Shown here: positions 1 to 7,698 of the stretch, in pieces
How the letters are laid out: each line of letters starts with the position of its first letter
How positions within the stretch are numbered: the stretch's first letter is position 1
Source: an uncultured Bacteroidales bacterium
GTDB lineage: Bacteria; Bacteroidota; Bacteroidia; Bacteroidales; Paludibacteraceae
DNA length: 42,997 bases
Assembly: GCA_937901025.1 (NCBI GenBank)
Contig: CALCGR010000147.1
Location: 1-42,997, forward strand
Direction of reading: 5' to 3'
Notes under the pieces: generated by a model
Told to the model about the DNA's origin: nothing
Database searches by the model: none
What the model saw: only the letters and a program-made list of their open reading frames with translations
Program-made: the position numbers and the translations under genes

Positions 1-175
1 ATCGCCGCGCAAGAGCGCCCCGCGGCAAGGGGCGACGGAACGCCCCGACGAGCGGACGCGACGCTAAAAAAATCTTAGTAAGGACGAAAAGAAAATCGAA
101 TGAGCAATTTTTGGAAAGCTCCTACGGAGCAAAAATCCGATAAAAATCTATACAAAAATCCAAAGAAACAGGCGG
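1..175. repeat. Right end of a long dispersed structured element (family C), cut by the window edge
   Basis: This stretch is related to 9008-9124 and 21640-21678: all three carry a GACGCGACGC-like block followed by AAAATCTTA/AAAATCC and runs of ATCCGATAAAAATC and CTATACAAAAATC. Near the left edge a hairpin of the form GGGGCG-loop-CGCCCC is followed by GACGAGCG. The same hairpin at 39681-39728 has its stem changed to GGGCTG/CAGCCC. At 118-130 the stem GCTCC-TAC-GGAGC stands where 9068-9078 has GGGC-AAA-GCCC. No coding potential is apparent. It lies just upstream of the lipoprotein gene. Confidence 0.7.
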
Positions 176-205
176 GGATATGATAGATCAATAAATGATG
201 AAGTT

Positions 206-586
206 ATGAAAAAGGTATTTTTATTTTTAATGTTGTTGCTCTTGGCGAGCTGCAAAGCACCCCAAGTCGTACCCCTCATCCTCCGTGATTCCGTGAGCGT
301 GACGTATCGTCCCGGGACGGTTCTGTCTCTCACAGATTCCGCAGATTCCACGGATCCGGCCCCCTCCTTCGGGGCGGCTATAAAAAAGGAACAGATTCCA
401 CAGAAGGTAAAGGTAAGGGTGGACACTATCGTAGTCGAGCGGTGGCACACGCAGCAGGTGCCGGCCCCCGACAAACCCATTCCTCGGTTCTATAAGGACT
501 GCACCACCGGCTTCTGGATTCTGCTATTGCTCTTATTCGGATCAATAGGCCTCAGAATCCTCCGCGCCGTCGCATTCAGGAAATAA
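206..586 (+). CDS. Small lipoprotein with a C-terminal membrane segment (u-spanin-like)
   Basis: The 126-residue product starts with a lipoprotein signal peptide: Lys-Lys, a Leu-rich core and a lipobox LASC with Cys16. It ends with a hydrophobic helix at about residues 103-117 followed by basic residues. An outer-membrane lipid anchor plus an inner-membrane C-terminal helix is the architecture of unimolecular spanins, which fuse the two membranes in phage lysis. Small Bacteroidales proteins with RDSV/VRVDTIVVE-like polar stretches and this topology are common in prophages and mobile elements. No other phage gene is visible, so lysis is an inference. Residues about 40-67 are encoded by AGATTCC-type repeats related to the start of the family C elements, suggesting an in-frame insertion. 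It ends in a strong hairpin terminator. Confidence 0.6.
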   Translation: MKKVFLFLMLLLLASCKAPQVVPLILRDSVSVTYRPGTVLSLTDSADSTDPAPSFGAAIKKEQIPQKVKVRVDTIVVERWHTQQVPAPDKPIPRFYKDCTTGFWILLLLLFGSIGLRILRAVAFRK

Positions 587-624
587 AAGAGTAGCTGCCC
601 GTGAGGGTCGCTACTCTTTTTTTT
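585..624. terminator. Rho-independent-type terminator between convergent genes
   Basis: AAAAGAGTAGC (585-595) pairs perfectly with GCTACTCTTTT (610-620) around a 14-nt loop, and the right arm runs into a T-tract. The A-rich left arm gives a U-run in the other direction too, so it can serve both the lipoprotein gene and the ferritin gene that converges on it. Confidence 0.85.
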
Positions 625-645
625 GTTGGCGGGGCGCCATGGAAC

Positions 646-1137
646 TTACCCTTCCTCGCGGCAACCGAGGCGGGAGTCGATGGCGATGAGGGCGGCGGGA
701 TCGTTGTCTGCTAATTGGAGATCCATGAGGATGCCCTTGGCGGTTGCTTCCTCCTCCACTTGTTCGCGGACGAACCACCATAGTCGTTCCTCGGCGGCAT
801 AATCCTTTTCCTCGCGGGCGAGGGTGACTAAGTGATGAATGGATTGCGTCACCTTTTGCTCGTGGGCGAGGGCTTGTTCGAACATCTCCTGAACGCATTT
901 CCACGTCGTCGGCACGGCCTCGATGGGCTGCAGCGTCACCGGCGCGTCGCGCTCAATCATAAACTGTTGGAAGCGGCGGGCGTGCTCTTGCTCCTCCTTT
1001 GCTTGGAGGTAAAACCACTTGCCGATGCCGGCTCGACCGATCTTCTCTGCGTGCAGAGACATACTGAGGTACAGGTACGCGGACCAGAGTTCCATGTTAA
1101 TCTGCGCATTCATTGCGGTGTACAATTTTGTTGTCAT
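646..1137 (-). CDS. ftnA: Ferritin (iron-storage ferroxidase)
   Basis: The 163-residue product matches bacterial non-haem ferritin over its length. It has an N-terminal helix with NAQINMELWSAYLYLSM (a ferroxidase Glu near residue 16), a second-helix AKEEQEHARRF motif carrying the Glu and His ligands, and a WFVREQVEEEA motif in the fourth helix. Ferritins form 24-subunit cages that oxidise Fe(II) and store ferric iron in the cytoplasm. The gene is monocistronic, faces the lipoprotein gene across a shared terminator, and has about 300 bp of upstream sequence. Residues just before the WFVREQ motif (EERLWW) differ from the usual helix-C sequence, but the ligand pattern appears intact. Confidence 0.93.
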   Translation of the reverse strand: MTTKLYTAMNAQINMELWSAYLYLSMSLHAEKIGRAGIGKWFYLQAKEEQEHARRFQQFMIERDAPVTLQPIEAVPTTWKCVQEMFEQALAHEQKVTQSIHHLVTLAREEKDYAAEERLWWFVREQVEEEATAKGILMDLQLADNDPAALIAIDSRLGCREEG

Positions 1138-1399
1138 AGCTGTTTGTTTTAAATTGGTTAATGATTTTTTGTCTTTAGTGTTTTGTCTTTAGTTTTAGAC
1201 TAGGGCCCTTGCCTAATACTGACGACTAATAACTAACGACTAATATACCAAAAACAAACGCTATGCCACGATCGGTATTACCCTAATAATTAGTTAAGGT
1301 TTTTCTCGATATTGCTATCGTATTTTTCGATAGTTTCCTTTCCTTCGTGTTTGTTTTTTATACGAAAACGTGCTCTTTTTGTGGCAAATGATAAAAATT
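1138..1399. other. Intergenic region upstream of ftnA
   Basis: No gene is seen. On the + strand it holds two direct copies of TTTTGTCTTTAG near 1165-1195 and two copies of ACGACTAATA around 1220-1245, close to where ferritin transcription should start. These could be regulatory repeats for ftnA, but no clear TAnnTTTGC box was found on the minus strand, so the ftnA promoter is not identified. Confidence 0.4.
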
Positions 1400-1432
1400 T
1401 TTGCATATATCGCAAATTTTCCTTACCTTTGC
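1400..1432 (+). promoter_or_regulatory. Bacteroidota-type promoter of the MBOAT operon
   Basis: A -33 box TTTG (1400-1403) and a -7 box TACCTTTGC (1424-1432) are separated by exactly 20 nt. Only 7 nt lie between the -7 box and the ATG at 1440, so the mRNA should have almost no 5' leader. The promoter position argues against the upstream TTG (1401) as a start, because that codon overlaps the -33 box. Confidence 0.85.
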
Positions 1433-1439
1433 ACCCGCA

Positions 1440-2924
1440 ATGCTATTTAACTCGCTGACATACGCGCTGTTTTTACCAATCGTATTCTTTTTGTATTGGT
1501 TTGTATTTGGTTATGCACTGGATAAGTGTAAACACCAAGTACTGATTCAGAATGCTTTCCTTGTTCTCGCGAGTTATGTGTTTTATGCTCATTGGGATTG
1601 GCGGTTCTTGGGCTTGCTTGTCGGCATGAGCCTATTATCGTATGGAACGGGGCAAGTCCTTACGAATGCAACAGGGGGGGGTATGAGAGCCTCTTCGCGC
1701 AAGATTTTGCTTTGGATAGCCATCGTCATTGACCTCGGTATTTTAGGATTCTTCAAGTATTATAACTTCTTTGTGAACTCTTTCTGCGACATATTCGGTT
1801 TAGATGCGAGTCATAGCACGTTACAATTGATTTTACCATTAGGAATCAGTTTCTTTACGTTCCAGGCAATCTCCTACGTTGTAGATTCATACCATCATAA
1901 ATTACCCATAAACACCCGCCCTATGAGGGAGGGATGGGGAGGGTCTCTTATTGATTGCCTCTTATATATAGGGTTCTTCCCTAAGTTATTGGCGGGACCG
2001 ATAGAGCGACCCTCGAACTTTATTTCGCAGTGTCAGCAGAAGCGAGTATTTGATTACGCACTCGCTACGGATGGGTGCCGGCAGATCATTTGGGGATTAT
2101 TTAAGAAGGTCGTGGTGGCCGATAACTGTGCAACCTATGTGAATGCCGTCTATGCCGATATCGCTCATCAGAGCGGGAGCACATTGCTTTTGGCTGCTAT
2201 CCTCTATACGATTCAAATCTATGGTGATTTCAGCGGGTATAGCGATATGGCGATCGGTAGCGCGAAGTTGCTCGGCTTCCGGTTTAAGGATAACTTCCTC
2301 TTCCCGTACTTCAGTCGGAATATGAATGAGTTTTGGAGACGGTGGCATATTAGCCTCAATACTTGGTTTGTAGATTATGTATATATTCCCTTAGGCGGTA
2401 GTCGGAATGGTAAAGCCCGCACGATAGCGAATACGATGATTATCTTCCTCTTGTCGGGTTTATGGCATGGGGCGGATTGGAGTTTTGTTGCGTGGGGTGG
2501 GTATCATGGATTGCTATTGGTCATCCTCATTCTCTTGGGACTCAATACAAAATACGAGCATGTAGTCGCTCATGACCGCTGGTATCCGAATCTAAAAGAA
2601 ATCGGCCAGATGCTTTTGACCTTTGCTTTGGCCACGATCGGTTGGATCCTTTTCCGTGCCGATAACTTTACTCAAGCTTGGGAGGTGATGAGCGGGATAT
2701 GTGATAGGAGTTTGATGAGCGTGCCGAATCACCAGGGTATCAATTTCCTATTAATGAATATTGGAATTATGGCGGTGGTAGATTGGTTGCAGCGTAGAGG
2801 GAATCACGGCTTAGATGTGGCGCACAAACATCCTATGATTCGATATGCTTTGTATTTGATTTTGCTATTTTTGTTCTTCGCTTTTGGTGGGCATACGGAG
2901 AATTTTATTTATATGTATTTTTAA
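1440..2924 (+). CDS. MBOAT-family membrane-bound O-acyltransferase (AlgI-like)
   Basis: The 494-residue polytopic membrane protein begins MLFNSLTYALFLPIVFFLYW, the classic N-terminus of AlgI/PatA-type MBOAT proteins. Family signatures include FFTFQAISYVVD, GPIERPSNF, an IYGDFSGYSDMAIG segment, FWRRWHISL and the catalytic-histidine region LSGLWHGADWSF. These enzymes pass an acyl group, usually acetyl, across the inner membrane for transfer to a polysaccharide or other surface acceptor. The next gene abuts it without a gap and encodes an SGNH-like protein, the usual partner. The start at 1440 is chosen from homology and from the promoter 7 nt upstream. The acceptor is unknown; a surface glycan is likely given the glycosyltransferase downstream. 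Confidence 0.92.
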   Translation: MLFNSLTYALFLPIVFFLYWFVFGYALDKCKHQVLIQNAFLVLASYVFYAHWDWRFLGLLVGMSLLSYGTGQVLTNATGGGMRASSRKILLWIAIVIDLGILGFFKYYNFFVNSFCDIFGLDASHSTLQLILPLGISFFTFQAISYVVDSYHHKLPINTRPMREGWGGSLIDCLLYIGFFPKLLAGPIERPSNFISQCQQKRVFDYALATDGCRQIIWGLFKKVVVADNCATYVNAVYADIAHQSGSTLLLAAILYTIQIYGDFSGYSDMAIGSAKLLGFRFKDNFLFPYFSRNMNEFWRRWHISLNTWFVDYVYIPLGGSRNGKARTIANTMIIFLLSGLWHGADWSFVAWGGYHGLLLVILILLGLNTKYEHVVAHDRWYPNLKEIGQMLLTFALATIGWILFRADNFTQAWEVMSGICDRSLMSVPNHQGINFLLMNIGIMAVVDWLQRRGNHGLDVAHKHPMIRYALYLILLFLFFAFGGHTENFIYMYF

Positions 2925-3863
2925 ATGAAACGGTTCGTTATCAAATTGGCTGTATTCGCCATCGTCATCTACGGCTTGGCTTGGGGACTGGATTACTTGC
3001 TTTGCAAAGGGCAAGGGAAGGAGGGCGGTTATCCTTGCCAACCTTGGACAGAGATGCGTAATCATACGTTTGATTGCGACGGGGTAATTATGGGAACTTC
3101 TCGCGGATTGGAGCACTATAATCCGTATATCATTGATTCAATCACCGGACATAGTTTCTATAATTTAGGAATGGGGGGATATCCTATTAATGTGGAATTG
3201 ATGAAATATCGCTACTATTGTCGTTACAACCCGAAGCCGAAGTATATTATATGGGATATCGATTATATCGCGTTAGCCATTGCTGATGTAAAGCATAACC
3301 ATCAATCCGAGCAATATTTTCCGCTTATTTATGATAAGCAGATGCCGTCCGAATTGCGTAGGGTAGGCTATTCTGCATTCGATGTATATTGCCCGCTGAT
3401 TCGTTGGTGGGGATATCAAACGCAAATTAAGCGAGCCCTCTTGGAGGTGCTGCATTTGAGTCATCATACGGAATTCGCTTCTTATAAGGGCTTTACACCG
3501 GATACGGATCAATGGAATCCGGAACGTTTGCATTTTACGGATAGCGTGTCTGGAGAGATGGATGTAGAGGCAAAGCGATTATTCGAAACAACGCTGACGG
3601 AATGGAAGAACGAGGGAATACAAATTATCCTTGCTAATTCTCCAAAATATCATCCGTTTTATTTGATGAATAGGAACCTAGAAGAAAATAGGCATTATTT
3701 TGATTCTATTGCGAAAAGTTCGAATATTCCGTATTTGGATTATTGCGACGATTATTGGATATGTACAGATTCAACGCTCTTTAATGCCGGTGTACATCTT
3801 ACACCGAAGGGTACCGATATCTTTTCTGCTGAATTTGCGAAAGATATAGAGAAATTTTTGTAA
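2925..3863 (+). CDS. SGNH/AlgX-DltD-like partner of the O-acyltransferase
   Basis: The 312-residue product has an N-terminal membrane anchor (about residues 4-22) and an exported domain. VIMGTSRG with Ser59 fits the nucleophile block of SGNH/DltD/AlgJ-like proteins, and VHLTPKGTDIFS near residues 291-302 fits the C-terminal His block. The Asp normally three residues before that His is Ala here (NAGVH), so the full catalytic triad is not evident. The ATG follows the MBOAT stop codon directly, so the two are translated together and probably form an acyl-transfer pair, with the MBOAT moving the acyl group and this protein handling it on the periplasmic side. Confidence 0.72.
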   Translation: MKRFVIKLAVFAIVIYGLAWGLDYLLCKGQGKEGGYPCQPWTEMRNHTFDCDGVIMGTSRGLEHYNPYIIDSITGHSFYNLGMGGYPINVELMKYRYYCRYNPKPKYIIWDIDYIALAIADVKHNHQSEQYFPLIYDKQMPSELRRVGYSAFDVYCPLIRWWGYQTQIKRALLEVLHLSHHTEFASYKGFTPDTDQWNPERLHFTDSVSGEMDVEAKRLFETTLTEWKNEGIQIILANSPKYHPFYLMNRNLEENRHYFDSIAKSSNIPYLDYCDDYWICTDSTLFNAGVHLTPKGTDIFSAEFAKDIEKFL

Positions 3864-3866
3864 TAA

Positions 3867-3899
3867 TTGTACAAAAGTAAAAGAAATTTGTACAAAAGT
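3867..3899. promoter_or_regulatory. Paired 12-bp repeat, operator-like
   Basis: TTGTACAAAAGT occurs at 3867-3878 and again at 3888-3899, 21 bp apart (about two helical turns), just upstream of the glycosyltransferase promoter. Each copy contains the palindrome TTGTACAA. The spacing suits a dimeric regulator binding one face of the DNA, but no regulator is identified. Confidence 0.4.
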
Positions 3900-3915
3900 G
3901 AAAATCTTTTGCATT

Positions 3916-3951
3916 TTTGTTGTTTTTATCGATTTTTTTCCTTACCTTTGC
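3916..3951 (+). promoter_or_regulatory. Promoter of the GT2 gene at 3968
   Basis: The -7 box TACCTTTGC lies at 3943-3951. TTTG at 3916-3919 is the best -33 match, with a 23-nt spacer, longer than the 20 nt seen at the other promoters here. The box overlaps the upstream start codon at 3917, so translation should begin at 3968. Confidence 0.7.
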
Positions 3952-3967
3952 ACTCGCAAAGGTTTTT

Positions 3968-4867
3968 ATGACTATGATTTTATCAATTATTACCATCAAT
4001 CGCAATGATGCAAAAGGGCTGCAAAAGACCATCCAAAGCGTACAGAATCAAGTAGAGGTTAAGGACCTCGAGATTGAACACGTCATCGTTGACGGAGCGT
4101 CGACGGATGACTCGGTTTCTTTCCTAAGGCGGATAGGCGGAGAGGCGGATGGGCTGAGAGGCGAGGGAACATATTCCAATGGAATCCATTATAGATGGAT
4201 TAGTGAACCCGACAAAGGCATCTATAACGCGATGAATAAAGGAATCCGCATGGCGACGGGGGAGTATATTGAGATTCTCAATTCCGCGGATATGCTCGCG
4301 GCAGCGGATGTATGCGTGCGTATGCTGACGCATTTGCAAGGGCTGAGAGGCGGAAAGGCGGAAGGGCAGAAAGGCAGAGAGGTGGATATATTGTATGGCA
4401 ATATGATTAAGCAGTGGCCGGATGGGCGCACGTATTGCGATCGAGGCGAGGGTGGGGGACTGACGATGCTCAGTTTCTATCACGGGACACTGAATCATGA
4501 TCCGGTGTATATTAAAAAGAGTCTCTTTGATAAGTTTGGGTATTACGACGAGTCGCTGAAGATTGTGAGCGACTGGGCGTGGTACTTACGGGCTATTCCG
4601 TTGGGCGGGGTAGAGCCGATTTATGTGAATATTGATGTGACTATTTTCGATATGACCGGTGTGAGTGAGAGTAATACGAAACTTTGGCCGATTGAGCGGC
4701 GTCCGGTCTTGGAACGTGAGGTTCCGCGAATGATTCTGGCCGATTACGATAAGTATGCTGCCGATATGCGAATGATGGATCGGATACGGAAGTATCATAT
4801 GTATAAGGTTGTGTACTTTATTGAGCGGGTGTTGTTTAAGTTGGAGAAGTGGGGGATATTGAAATAG
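3968..4867 (+). CDS. Family 2 glycosyltransferase
   Basis: The product (about 299 residues, MTMILSIITINRNDAKG...) is a GT-A fold family 2 enzyme. It shows the N-terminal strand, HVIVDGASTDDS, the DKGIYNAMNKGIRMATGEYI block and ILNSADML as the metal-binding-type region. WISEPDKGIYNAMNKG is typical of WcaA/WcaE-like colanic-acid and EPS transferases. It should add a sugar to a lipid-linked glycan at the cytoplasmic face. Two stretches, RIGGEADGLRGEG and GLRGGKAEGQKGRE, are encoded by 8-nt repeats (4128-4167 and 4341-4380) and look like insertions into loops. The start is taken after the promoter; ATG 3974 is an alternative. Confidence 0.88.
   Translation: MTMILSIITINRNDAKGLQKTIQSVQNQVEVKDLEIEHVIVDGASTDDSVSFLRRIGGEADGLRGEGTYSNGIHYRWISEPDKGIYNAMNKGIRMATGEYIEILNSADMLAAADVCVRMLTHLQGLRGGKAEGQKGREVDILYGNMIKQWPDGRTYCDRGEGGGLTMLSFYHGTLNHDPVYIKKSLFDKFGYYDESLKIVSDWAWYLRAIPLGGVEPIYVNIDVTIFDMTGVSESNTKLWPIERRPVLEREVPRMILADYDKYAADMRMMDRIRKYHMYKVVYFIERVLFKLEKWGILK
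4128..4167 (+). repeat. 8-nt array of five units inside the GT2 gene
   Basis: Five consecutive octamers read GGCGGATA, GGCGGAGA, GGCGGATG, GGCTGAGA and GGCGAGGG. The array starts at codon position 2 of the gene. In this phase the TGA within GGCTGAGA is out of frame. Confidence 0.85.
4341..4380 (+). repeat. Second 8-nt array of five units inside the GT2 gene
   Basis: Octamers GGCTGAGA, GGCGGAAA, GGCGGAAG, GGCAGAAA and GGCAGAGA follow one another. As in the first array, GGCTGAGA starts at codon position 2, which keeps its TGA out of frame. Confidence 0.85.
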
Positions 4868-4965
4868 ATGTATATCCGAATCTCACCCAAAGCCCATCTC
4901 TTATAGAGAAAGGGACCTTTTTTGATGTAAAGAGAGAGTTTTTTGGGGAGAAAAATGAAGAAAAA

Positions 4966-4998
4966 TTTGCTAATCCCAAATTTTTGTCGTATATTTGC
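4966..4998 (+). promoter_or_regulatory. Promoter of the ATPase gene
   Basis: TTTG (4966-4969) and TATATTTGC (4990-4998) are separated by 20 nt. The leader to the ATG at 5076 is about 70 nt, the longest in the window. No gene is seen in 4868-5075. Confidence 0.8.
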
Positions 4999-5075
4999 AG
5001 AGTGAAAGCGAAAAAGTCATATAATTGATGGAAATTAAAGAGTGACGAATATAAATAGTTATATATCAATAAAAT

Positions 5076-7265
5076 ATGAATAAATTAGACATACATCTTG
5101 AGAATTGTTTTGGTATTCGAAAATTTGATTGTACATTTACGTTTACTAAAGGCAAAAATACAGCGATGATATATGCGCCAAATGGCACCATGAAGACTTC
5201 GTTTGCAAAAACGATGTCTATTATCTCTAAAAACGATCCTAAGCAAAGAGTGTATGATCAATTGTTTGAAGATCGATCTTCTATATCGAATGTATTTACA
5301 GATGATAAACCAATAGATCCTATTAATATTTTTGTTGTCAATGCGGAAGATGATAATTACGACGCCTCAGCGTACTGCTCAACCTTCCTAGCCAGTAAGG
5401 AGTTAAAACAAGAGTATGACAAAATTTACAACGAATTAATCACTGCTAAAAATCTATTTATAAAAAAACTAAAATCTGATTCTATTAGTTCAGACTGTGA
5501 AGAAGAAATCATAAAAACATTCAGTGAAACCGAAAGAGATTCATTGTTTGATTGCTTACTGAGGATAGAGTCTAACATTCATGATGGATATACAACTTAT
5601 GAATTTAAGTACAATAATATTTTTGACAAGGCAGGAAAAGTGAAGATTTTTCTGGACAAACATCAAACAGAATTGGATGAATATTTATCCCGCTATGCTT
5701 CTTTACTAGAGAAATCTTCTTTATATCATAAGACAGGGGAACATAATTTTGGAACTTTTCAGGCAAATCAATTGCATCAATCTGTAAGTGATGGTGCTTT
5801 CTTTGGCGTTAATCATAAAATTGTTTTATCTGACGGAACTGTTGTAGATACGGCTTCTGTATTATCCAATATAATGGATCGGGAAAAAACAAAACTATTA
5901 GCAGATGAGGCATTAAAAGAACGCTTTGATAAAATTACGAAAGCAATCGATGCTAATCAAGATCTCCGCTATATGAAAATGGAGTTGGAAAAAGACCATA
6001 CTCTTATCGCTGAGTTAGCTCATTATGAGGATTTTCGTAAGGCTTTTTGGATGGGACACCTATGTAAAAAAGAGATGTTGTCGTGCACGAAGGATTTAAT
6101 TGCTCTTTATAAAGGAAAGTTAGAAGATTTAAAAAAACTTGTGGCAGTTGCCCAAAAGGAGAATGAGACTTGGAAAAACATAATCAAATTATATCAAAGT
6201 CGTTTTCATGTTCCATTTGAGGTTTCTATAACAAATGTGGAAGATGTTGTGCTAAAAGAAGCTGTTCCTAATCTTCAATTTAATTATATTTGTGACGGCA
6301 AATTAATTCCGCAAGACAAAAGTAAATTGGTGAACAATATTTTGAGTAAAGGAGAGAGACGTGCCTTGTTTATTCTCCAAATGTTGTTTGAAATTGAAGG
6401 ACGGAGATATCGCGATGAAGATCAGTTGTTGATATTTGATGATGTCGCGGATTCGTTTGATTACCAGAATAAATACGCGATTATTGAATATCTGAATGAT
6501 TTGCAAAAAGATCCAAGTGCTCATTATAAAAGCATATTGTTGACGCACAACTTCGATTTTTATAGAACGGTGTCTTCTCGACTTGGGATTGAAACCCTAG
6601 TATATTATGCGACGAGGGATGATTCCGGGTGTATCGAACTTTCAATAGGTTATTATCGATATAGAAATCCTTTTGATGTTATACAACAAAATACAGATAA
6701 AGATATGTGTTATGTTTGTATGATTCCGTTTGTACGCAACCTTGTGGAGTATCATCTGGGACAAGATTCAAATGAGTATAAAAAGTTGACAAATTGCTTA
6801 CATGTTAAGGATGATACAAAAACAATCACAGACCAAGAAATCTCTTTGATTTTACAACAATATAATGGGGGGAAAATATGGAAGCATACAGAATCACATA
6901 AACCGATCTTTAATATTATTATGGATGCCGCACAATCAGTCGTAGATCAAGCGGTTCATGATGCTATGCAAATTTCTGCTAAAGTAACATTGGCCATAGC
7001 TATTCGACTTTTGGCTGAAGACTATATGATTACAGAACTCCAGAAAGCCCATGTTGCTATTAAAGAAATAAGTAAGAATCAAGAGAGCTGCCTTTTAAGA
7101 AAATGTAAAGAGAACGATGTTGCTATCAAGAATATTAATTTATTAGAGCGTGTTAATGTGATTACGCCGGAAAATATTCATATTAATAGTTTTATGTATG
7201 AACCCTTAGTCGATATGTCCATAGGAACATTAATTGATTTATACAAACAATGTAAAACATTATAA
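5076..7265 (+). CDS. ABC/RloC-PrrC-like ATPase with an all-alpha C-terminal domain, putative defence effector
   Basis: The 729-residue product has a Walker A variant YAPNGTMKTSFAKT (residues ~33-46), an ABC-type signature LSKGERRAL (~423-431), Walker B LLIFDDVADSFD (~451-462) and an H-loop LLTHNFDF (~488). The nucleotide-binding halves are separated by a helical region but no very long coiled coil. This is the layout of the AAA_13/PrrC-RloC-like group of ATPases, several of which are phage-defence proteins. After the ATPase core comes a ~200-residue helical domain containing IPFVRNLVEYHLG, whose R-N-x4-H pattern resembles the catalytic Rx4-6H motif of HEPN ribonucleases. That match is suggestive only. 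The gene is AT-rich compared with the 18-36 kb genes and is followed by a toxin-like pair, so horizontal acquisition is likely. Confidence 0.65.
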   Translation: MNKLDIHLENCFGIRKFDCTFTFTKGKNTAMIYAPNGTMKTSFAKTMSIISKNDPKQRVYDQLFEDRSSISNVFTDDKPIDPINIFVVNAEDDNYDASAYCSTFLASKELKQEYDKIYNELITAKNLFIKKLKSDSISSDCEEEIIKTFSETERDSLFDCLLRIESNIHDGYTTYEFKYNNIFDKAGKVKIFLDKHQTELDEYLSRYASLLEKSSLYHKTGEHNFGTFQANQLHQSVSDGAFFGVNHKIVLSDGTVVDTASVLSNIMDREKTKLLADEALKERFDKITKAIDANQDLRYMKMELEKDHTLIAELAHYEDFRKAFWMGHLCKKEMLSCTKDLIALYKGKLEDLKKLVAVAQKENETWKNIIKLYQSRFHVPFEVSITNVEDVVLKEAVPNLQFNYICDGKLIPQDKSKLVNNILSKGERRALFILQMLFEIEGRRYRDEDQLLIFDDVADSFDYQNKYAIIEYLNDLQKDPSAHYKSILLTHNFDFYRTVSSRLGIETLVYYATRDDSGCIELSIGYYRYRNPFDVIQQNTDKDMCYVCMIPFVRNLVEYHLGQDSNEYKKLTNCLHVKDDTKTITDQEISLILQQYNGGKIWKHTESHKPIFNIIMDAAQSVVDQAVHDAMQISAKVTLAIAIRLLAEDYMITELQKAHVAIKEISKNQESCLLRKCKENDVAIKNINLLERVNVITPENIHINSFMYEPLVDMSIGTLIDLYKQCKTL

Positions 7266-7471
7266 TGCATATGGGAAATGCGAATATGCCGGTCAAGTGG
7301 TGTGCTGGATTGATTGGTGGATAGATAATGATGATAGGATAGGGATTACAAAATGACCACTTTTGGCACGATTATTGTACTATAATAACTAATTTTGATG
7401 ATATTTAATATAATATAAATAAATATTTTATTATCAATTATTAATATTTTATATACTATTATTAAGATTTA
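7266..7471. other. AT-rich intergenic stretch
   Basis: Very AT-rich DNA between the ATPase gene and the promoter of the toxin-like pair. No ORF, hairpin terminator or repeat of note is seen. Confidence 0.5.
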
Positions 7472-7504
7472 TTTGGTGGTTCAAAAAAAAAGTTGTATCT
7501 TTGC
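7472..7504 (+). promoter_or_regulatory. Promoter of the small-ORF/ART-like pair
   Basis: TTTG (7472-7475) and TATCTTTGC (7496-7504) with a 20-nt spacer containing an A-tract. A possible TTG start at 7501 lies inside the -7 box and is rejected in favour of the ATG at 7531. Confidence 0.85.
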
Positions 7505-7530
7505 AAACCCTTTATTATACATTTAAAATT

Positions 7531-7698
7531 ATGAGTGATTCTCAATTAACAATTCAAAAAGATGTATTTCGACAAATGGATCGAAATAGTGTTACTCGCG
7601 AGGATGCTATTTCTCGCCTTCGTATGTGCGGTATTGTTGACGCGAATGGTAATTATACTGCGCAGTATCGTTCTTTAAATTCATCTGCGGCTAAATGA
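7531..7698 (+). CDS. Small protein, candidate antitoxin or partner of the ART-like protein
   Basis: A 55-residue acidic/polar protein (MSDSQLTIQKDVFRQMDRN...) with no motif I recognise. It contains a short predicted helical stretch, VTREDAISRLRMCGI, then DANGNYTAQY. Its stop codon overlaps the start of the following gene (ATGA at 7695-7698), so the two are translationally coupled and share one promoter. A small first gene followed by a putative toxin is the usual toxin-antitoxin order. The antitoxin role is inferred from position only. Confidence 0.6.
   Translation: MSDSQLTIQKDVFRQMDRNSVTREDAISRLRMCGIVDANGNYTAQYRSLNSSAAK

Noticed and set aside
7501..7530. TTG start for the small protein before the ART-like gene (and similarly at 30960 for wbpB)
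   Set aside because: Both TTG codons are inside TAnnTTTGC -7 boxes, upstream of where transcription should start; the internal ATG codons at 7531 and 31005 fit homology and promoter geometry.
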